Positions 60,790 through 64,000 of a DNA stretch of 64,000 nt are shown piece by piece (the first letter of the stretch is position 1; every line of letters starts with the position of its first letter). The position numbers and the translations under genes are program-made. Location of the stretch: positions 111,935 through 175,934 of the forward strand of contig JALCBJ010000004.1 of NCBI GenBank assembly GCA_028066595.1. The letters are read 5' to 3'. This stretch comes from Thermoanaerobaculia bacterium. Its GTDB lineage: Bacteria; Acidobacteriota; Thermoanaerobaculia; Multivoradales; J023. The notes beneath the pieces are model-generated. The model had not been told where the DNA came from, searched no databases, and saw only the letters and a program-made list of their open reading frames with translations.

Positions 60790-61758
60790 TCACCGTAGCG
60801 GGTCCGAAGCGAAGAGCTGCCGGAAGCGCTCGTCAACCTTCTCGGAAGCAAAGCCGGTGAAGGCAGCCTGGAACCTGCCCCGCTCTTCGGTCAGCCACTC
60901 CTCGAGACGAGCCATCAAGAGATCCGCGACGACTCGCGTCGGTTCGGACACGGCGGATTCGTGCTGCAACTCGGATCGCAGACGGCAGATCGCCTGACGC
61001 TGCATCGAGAGATCATTGAAGCTTCCGAGAACGTCTTGAAGCTTCTTCAGAGCGCCGATGGATCTGTCCATGTCGGCCGGAGGAAAGAGGTGACGAAAGA
61101 ACTCCAACAAATAGCGGAGCTTCTTGCAGTCCTTGCGCAACTCGTGGAGCTCCTCGTCGGCGGTCCGCTCATCGATCGTCTGCGCTCGCTCGAGGCACTC
61201 ACAATAGATGCGCCAGATCTGCACGGACGCCACTTCCTTCACAGGGCGAAGCGCATCGGGCGCATCGGGCCCGTAGTCCGCGGGCAGCTGTTCCAAGAAG
61301 CTCCGCCATCCAGTCGTCAGATCTCGATAGCGTGCGGAGCTCAGAGACTCGTTCAACTTCTGCTGCGCCGCTGCACGCTGGCGTTCTAGGTGTCGTCCCA
61401 AGCGAGCCATATCGGCTCCCACACCGTCTGGCAACGCAGCTGCATGAGCCGGCAACTGGGATAGATGCACGTCGAGGTCACGAACGTCCCCGGTCACGGC
61501 GCCGAGCCATTTGAATTCCGAGGCAAATCGATCCCGTACACCGGACGGTAGGGCGCCACGCAAACGAGAGATCACGGTACGCGTCCGCCGGAGCGCGACG
61601 CGAAAGTCGTGGAGATACTTGGGGGCAGCTCCTTCACGCGCACCCCGTACGTTGTCCTGCATCGTCTCGTGTAGACCGCGCAGGATGGCTCGGAGCGTCT
61701 CACCGACGGCCTGGGCGTGCCCGGGCACAAGCTCCTCGTCGGTGTCCATCTCGTGCAT
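60790..61758 (-). CDS. CHAD-domain polyphosphate-binding protein
   Basis: From the ATG at 61758 the product is 322 residues, an all-helical protein with conserved His and basic residues: KYLHDFRVALRRTRTVISRLRG, then GAVTGDVRDLDVHLSQLP, and later LHELRKDCKKLRYLLEFFRHLF with the DVLGSFNDLS loop. These are the CHAD signatures, which form a basic pore that binds inorganic polyphosphate (family knowledge). The partner triphosphate tunnel domain (CYTH) is absent. Ppx is divergent from it 142 bases away, with SixA after Ppx, making a polyphosphate-linked group. Confidence 0.92.
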   Translation of the reverse strand: MHEMDTDEELVPGHAQAVGETLRAILRGLHETMQDNVRGAREGAAPKYLHDFRVALRRTRTVISRLRGALPSGVRDRFASEFKWLGAVTGDVRDLDVHLSQLPAHAAALPDGVGADMARLGRHLERQRAAAQQKLNESLSSARYRDLTTGWRSFLEQLPADYGPDAPDALRPVKEVASVQIWRIYCECLERAQTIDERTADEELHELRKDCKKLRYLLEFFRHLFPPADMDRSIGALKKLQDVLGSFNDLSMQRQAICRLRSELQHESAVSEPTRVVADLLMARLEEWLTEERGRFQAAFTGFASEKVDERFRQLFASDPLR

Positions 61759-61900
61759 CGAAGCGACTCTACCTTGGCGTCTCGGGTGTAAAGCCACGGG
61801 AGTTGATCTTCACCTCATCTTCACGACTTGCTCGCCAGCGGAGGGCGATCCTATCCGGGACGAAGTACAGCGTCCGGCGGCATAAAATGACAGCTCAAGT

Positions 61901-63490
61901 ATGAAGGAGACGAATCAAGCTCACGAGGAGACCAACCGATCTGAGTCGGTGGAGCCTCCGCAGACCATCGCTGCGGTCGACCTCGGATCCAACTCGTTCC
62001 GCATGGTCATTGCCCGCGTCGTCGACGACCAGCTTCGTCTCGTCGATCGGCTCCGAGAGGGTGTGCGTCTTGCCGCATTCCTCGACGACGACCAGCGCAT
62101 CTCACCCGAGGGGCGTCGGCGTGCACTCGCCTGCCTGCGTAAATTCGGACAGCGGGTGCGCGATCTGCCACCGGGAAGCGTGCGCGCGGTGGGTACCAAT
62201 ACCTTGCGCAAGGCGCGCAATCGCGACGCCTTCTTGCTCGAAGCGAGACATGCCCTGGGCCACCCCATCGAAGTGGTGCCGGGGCAGGAGGAGGCACGCC
62301 TGATCTTCCTCGGTGCCGCTCACAGCTTGGCGGTTCGAAGCACGGCGCGACGCCTCGTGGTCGACATTGGCGGTGGATCGACCGAGTGCATCATCGGAGA
62401 AGGCCAGGACGCACAGCGCACCGAAAGCCTCTACATGGGCTGTGTTTCGTACTCCCTGGTTCACTTCCAGGACGGTCAGATCAGCCCGCACCGCATGGAG
62501 CAGGCCGAGACCGCGGCGCGTCTGGAGCTGCGGGCGATCAAGAAGCCTTTCCGCGATCTCGGCTGGGAGCTGGCGGTGGGCTGCTCCGGTACGATCTCCG
62601 CCATCGGCGACATCCTGCGTGAAAACGGCTGGAGCGATCAGGGCATTACCCCCGACGGCCTGGCCAAGCTGCGACATGCCGTCGTCTCGTGCGAGCACGT
62701 CGACGACCTGAAGTTGCCTGGCCTCCGCAACGACCGCGCGCGGGTTCTACCCGGCGGGCTGGCCATCCTTCTGGTGGTCTTCGAAGCGCTACAAGTTCAG
62801 CGAATGCTGGTCTCTTCGGGCGCCATGCGGGAAGGAGTCCTCTACGATCTGCTCGGACGCCTGCGCCACGAGGACGCCCGCGACCGCAGTATCGAGCGTC
62901 TGGTCGAGCAATACCGAGTCGACGTCGATCAAGCCGAGCGGGTGGAGCGCACAGCTCTGCATGCCCTGGAACAGGTACACGGCGACTGGAATCTCGACCT
63001 ACCGGTAGCGCATGCCTATCTCTCATGGGCTGCCCGTCTCCACGAGATCGGCCTGGGCGTAGCCCATACTGCGTTCCACAAGCACGGAGCGTATCTGGTG
63101 GAAAACACGTTGATGCCGGGCTTCTCATTCCAGAACCAGCGGCTCCTCGCACTTCTGGTCCGCGGTCAGCGCCGCAAGTTTCCGAGGTCTCTGTTCAAAG
63201 ACCTGGCCAAACCGCAACGCAAACGCGCCATCAAGCTGTGCCGATTGCTGCGCCTGGCGATCGTCGTCAACCGCAGTCGCTCCAACCGACAGCTGCCACA
63301 ACTCCGTATGAGAGCGAAGAAGAAGAGGCTGTGGCTCGACTTCCCGGCCGGCTGGCTAGAGGAACATCCTCTGACCGCCGCGGATCTCGACCAGGAATCC
63401 GCCTACATGAGCTCGGTGGGCTTCAAATTGAAGATCGGGAGCTACAGGGCGTCGGCATCGGACGAGCGCACTGCGCCGGAGGCGGCGTGA
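61901..63490 (+). CDS. ppx: Exopolyphosphatase/guanosine-pentaphosphatase (Ppx/GppA) with HD-like C-terminus
   Basis: The 529-residue protein has the ASKHA phosphate loop AAVDLGSNSFRMVIARV (24-40), GTNTLRKARN, the second phosphate loop VVDIGGGSTECIIG and the VGCSGTISAIGD adenosine/phosphate strand. The C-terminal HD-type helical domain starts near LVEQYRVDVDQAERV and contains SWAARLHEIGLGVAHTAFHKHGAYLV. It removes terminal phosphate from polyphosphate, or from pppGpp. It is divergent from the CHAD gene and convergent with sixA. Confidence 0.96.
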   Translation: MKETNQAHEETNRSESVEPPQTIAAVDLGSNSFRMVIARVVDDQLRLVDRLREGVRLAAFLDDDQRISPEGRRRALACLRKFGQRVRDLPPGSVRAVGTNTLRKARNRDAFLLEARHALGHPIEVVPGQEEARLIFLGAAHSLAVRSTARRLVVDIGGGSTECIIGEGQDAQRTESLYMGCVSYSLVHFQDGQISPHRMEQAETAARLELRAIKKPFRDLGWELAVGCSGTISAIGDILRENGWSDQGITPDGLAKLRHAVVSCEHVDDLKLPGLRNDRARVLPGGLAILLVVFEALQVQRMLVSSGAMREGVLYDLLGRLRHEDARDRSIERLVEQYRVDVDQAERVERTALHALEQVHGDWNLDLPVAHAYLSWAARLHEIGLGVAHTAFHKHGAYLVENTLMPGFSFQNQRLLALLVRGQRRKFPRSLFKDLAKPQRKRAIKLCRLLRLAIVVNRSRSNRQLPQLRMRAKKKRLWLDFPAGWLEEHPLTAADLDQESAYMSSVGFKLKIGSYRASASDERTAPEAA

Positions 63491-63495
63491 TGGGC

Positions 63496-64000
63496 TCAGC
63501 AGAGCTTGGCCAACACCTTCGGTGGCAGGAAGAAGATCAGCTCGCAGGTTCCCGGTCCGACGTCGCGCCATCGCGCTGCCCGGCAGCGGAGGCACGCAAC
63601 CGCCGCCGTGACGAAGCGCAGCTCTCCGCCGCCGATCAGCTGCGACACCGCACCCGACCAAGTCGGCTCGTGTCCGGTGATCAGCAGCGTGTCCACCCGT
63701 CGACCGCCCTCGTCGTCGGGGACCGTGCGAACGAGATCCAACGCCGCGCCCACCCCGCCACCGTACAAGCCCTGCTCATGACGAGTCGGCACCGGGTCGA
63801 CGATCGTGTCCTCGGTGGTGGCAACGATCGCGCTGGCTGCCAGCTCGGCCGTGGACCGAGCCCGCACCGCGGTCGACGAGAGGATGAAGTCCGGCACGAA
63901 TCCCGAACGAGCCAGCGCCGTACCGATGGCATGCGCCGCCTTCACGCCGCGCGGGGCCAGCGGCCGGTCGTGATCCCTGCCGTAGTCGGCATCCCAATTC
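63496..64000 (-). CDS. sixA: SixA-type phosphohistidine phosphatase (partial, runs off right edge)
   Basis: The open frame enters from the right edge without a start: the visible part begins NWDADYGRDHDRPLAPRGV, and the RHG active-site start of the family lies outside the window. Following motifs are FILSSTAVRARSTAEL, LLITGHEPTWSG with the second catalytic His and LRCRAARWRDVGPGTCELIFFLPP. About 167 residues are visible, close to full length. SixA removes phosphate from histidine of phosphotransfer proteins. It is convergent with ppx by five bases. Confidence 0.88.
   Translation of the reverse strand, partial: NWDADYGRDHDRPLAPRGVKAAHAIGTALARSGFVPDFILSSTAVRARSTAELAASAIVATTEDTIVDPVPTRHEQGLYGGGVGAALDLVRTVPDDEGGRRVDTLLITGHEPTWSGAVSQLIGGGELRFVTAAVACLRCRAARWRDVGPGTCELIFFLPPKVLAKLC

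Overview
This 64 kb window is a gene-dense, high-GC bacterial chromosome segment. It has no phage genes, transposases, integrases, CRISPR arrays or rRNA, and only one tRNA (His). The lineage is probably Acidobacteriota or a close relative, inferred from family content: a VWFA-related secreted protein of the acidobacterial type, a TPR lipoprotein coupled to an FG-GAP/ASPIC protein, PQQ-type beta-propeller proteins, a SecF with a large extra loop, and a Gram-negative envelope set (LolA-like, lipoproteins, SecDF-YajC). I could not run a phylogeny, so the phylum is an inference.

Layout. 0-5.6 kb: envelope genes. A translationally coupled FG-GAP/ASPIC plus TPR lipoprotein pair is bracketed by two paralogous small exported proteins, followed by an IPTL-CTERM surface protein. 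5.6-7.3 kb: heme O synthase and a SCO copper chaperone, both for cytochrome oxidase assembly. 7.5-11.4 kb: a tight minus-strand run of PPK2 kinase, GT39-like membrane glycosyltransferase, ECF sigma factor and anti-sigma factor. 11.5-20.1 kb: a YmdB-type phosphoesterase, two PQQ-propeller proteins, the VWFA protein, a methyltransferase and an AraC regulator. 20.2-27.9 kb: a YfhO-like membrane protein, an S9 peptidase lipoprotein, and a membrane-anchored AraC regulator followed by a CocE/NonD hydrolase with an operator-like repeat between them. 28.2-35.6 kb: an orphan ATP-grasp enzyme, a DUF1330-like protein, an FMN-dependent 2-hydroxyacid oxidase, a TldD/PmbA-like protein, a carboxylesterase and an acyltransferase-SGNH protein.

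35.8-40.5 kb is the most suggestive metabolic island. A PLP aminotransferase and a ClpP-fold lipoprotein are divergent from an EutB/BhcB-like dehydratase and an EutC/BhcD-like imine reductase, with a YheO/DauR-type regulator alongside. The shared 46-bp promoter region is AT-rich and appears to give a leaderless aminotransferase mRNA. Next come tRNA-His with a near-consensus sigma70 promoter, ETF-ubiquinone oxidoreductase, a sulfatase-fold membrane protein, a phosphohexomutase and an alpha/beta hydrolase with a degraded catalytic triad. 46.6-54 kb is housekeeping: def, rlmH, a DksA-like gene, then lolA-like, tgt, yajC, secD and secF in the classical order. The Tgt has lost all four residues of the usual zinc site. 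54-64 kb: a nucleotide-transporter-like MFS protein fused to HEAT repeats, a cyclophilin, a PaaZ/BoxD-like aldehyde dehydrogenase, a MATE exporter, and a polyphosphate group (CHAD protein, Ppx, SixA running off the right edge).

The strongest candidates for something new are the zinc-site-less Tgt, the aminotransferase-EutBC-YheO island, the PPK2-glycosyltransferase-sigma operon, the transporter-HEAT fusion, and the tRNA-His with A73.
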